From positions 2,480,001-2,544,000 of the forward strand of contig OZ245059.1 in the NCBI GenBank assembly GCA_965224735.1: DNA of 64,000 nt, given 5' to 3'. Below are positions 63,452-64,000 of this stretch, piece after piece. Every line of letters starts with the position of its first letter. Within the stretch, counting starts at the first letter, position 1. A program made the translations under genes and the position numbers. The notes beneath the pieces are model-generated. The model saw only the letters and a list, made by a program, of their open reading frames with translations. It was not told the origin of the DNA and made no database searches. The DNA is from Robiginitomaculum_A sp036478535. GTDB taxonomy: Bacteria > Pseudomonadota > Alphaproteobacteria > Caulobacterales > Maricaulaceae.

Positions 63452-64000
63452 ATGTCACCGCAATCAATACTTATCGGGCAAATTGTTTTGGTCTTTACGA
63501 CCATTATTTTGACCACATGGTATGCGACCCAATGGGTGGCTTTGCAGTTTGATTATGATGCTTATTTGGGCGCGCCTTGGTTCATGGTTTCCAGTCACAA
63601 GATTTACTTTCCTTGGAGATTATTTGAGTGGTGGTATTCATTTGACGCTTATGCGCCGAACGTATTTGCCAAAGGCGGGCAGATTGCGGCGGGTGGTGGT
63701 TTCCTTGGAACATTGTTTGCCGTTGCCGGTTCTGTCTGGCGCGGGCGGCAGGCCAAGAAGCTAACCACCTTTGGTTCATCACAGTGGGCAAGCAAGTCCA
63801 TGATGAAACAAGCGGGCCTGTTTGCAGAAGACGGCGTATTCCTTGGCCAAGCCCACGATCATTATCTGCGCCATAATGGGCCAGAACATGTGATGGCGAT
63901 TGCGCCGACACGTTCGGGCAAAGGTGTTGGCCTCGTTATTCCGACACTTCTATCGTGGACAGGCAGCGCGGTCATTCACGATATTAAAGGCGAGAACTGG
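63452..64000 (+). CDS. traG: Conjugal coupling protein TraG/VirD4, 3'-truncated by window edge
   Basis: TraG/VirD4 links the relaxase-DNA complex to the type IV secretion channel and is an ATPase. The ATG at 63452 opens MSPQSILIGQIVLVFTTI. Two membrane helices are likely, residues 8-25 and about 70-95 (AAGGGFLGTLFAVAGSVW). The GSSQWAS block follows, then the VMAIAPTRSGKGVGLVIPTLL Walker A region near residue 155 and AVIHDIKGENW. The frame stays open to the end of the window, so the rest of the protein (usually over 600 residues) and the trb genes should lie beyond it. Confidence 0.95.
   Translation, partial: MSPQSILIGQIVLVFTTIILTTWYATQWVALQFDYDAYLGAPWFMVSSHKIYFPWRLFEWWYSFDAYAPNVFAKGGQIAAGGGFLGTLFAVAGSVWRGRQAKKLTTFGSSQWASKSMMKQAGLFAEDGVFLGQAHDHYLRHNGPEHVMAIAPTRSGKGVGLVIPTLLSWTGSAVIHDIKGENW

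Overview
The window comes from an alphaproteobacterium of moderate to low GC. The evidence is the CobS/CobT-type aerobic cobaltochelatase next to a J-domain gene and bolA, the ctaC-D-B-F-G-E-SURF1 cytochrome oxidase cluster, and a conjugative-element backbone (DUF736, DUF2285, DUF2840, TraF, DUF3363 relaxase, TraG) typical of alphaproteobacterial ICEs. It carries a form II RuBisCO operon, so the organism can probably fix CO2. Insertion sequences (IS) and their remnants are dense and usually broken, as in a lineage with recent IS expansion and relaxed selection. The species cannot be named from this window.

Layout. 1-844: 3' part of rfbA. 1.1-4.9 kb: cobT-cobS-J-domain gene (minus strand) and divergent bolA. 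4.9-7.4 kb: IS graveyard (IS1595 remnant split by an 845-bp IS5-family element, then IS5, IS481 and IS110 fragments). 7.5-10.4 kb: overlapping cobU-cobV-cobC-cobO operon for late cobalamin steps. 10.4-14.6 kb: broken IS3, intact argG, two IS630 fragments and an IS200. 14.8-23.8 kb: Calvin-cycle operon cbbF-P-T-A-M-(E remnant)-Z-Y with divergent cbbR, flanked on both sides by near-identical IS200 copies. 23.9-25.2 kb: nested IS debris and a beheaded lipoprotein gene. 25.2-33.7 kb: tldD, then the aa3-type oxidase cluster, SURF1 and a RimJ-like acetyltransferase. 33.7-36.7 kb: two broken IS481-family elements, an IS630 fragment and a structured inverted-repeat region.

36.7-47.6 kb is a defence island: DNA methyltransferase, superfamily 2 helicase and GIY-YIG nuclease, followed by an EVE/McrB-like ATPase and McrC. 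The methyltransferase has a 1-base deletion in its SAM-binding motif and an IS110 insertion. The McrB-like gene has an IS5 insertion and lacks the Walker A region. Helicase, nuclease and McrC remain open.

47.8-64.0 kb is part of an integrative conjugative element: ArdA antirestriction, small element genes, a ParB-like protein, a cargo pair (GRAM-like and UDG-like), a toxin-antitoxin pair, DUF736, DUF2285, an excisionase-like HTH protein, DUF2840, TraF peptidase, an IS110/IS1111 element, a frameshifted relaxase and the start of TraG. Between relaxase and TraG sits a tightly coupled three-gene cassette (HTH-ASCH regulator, PIN-GNAT-PUA-like fusion, P-loop kinase) preceded by a perfect palindrome. 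This is the best candidate in the window for an undescribed system. A 138-nt inverted-repeat element ending in a T-run (58217-58354) and a 77-bp palindrome (53914-53990) are further unexplained structures.
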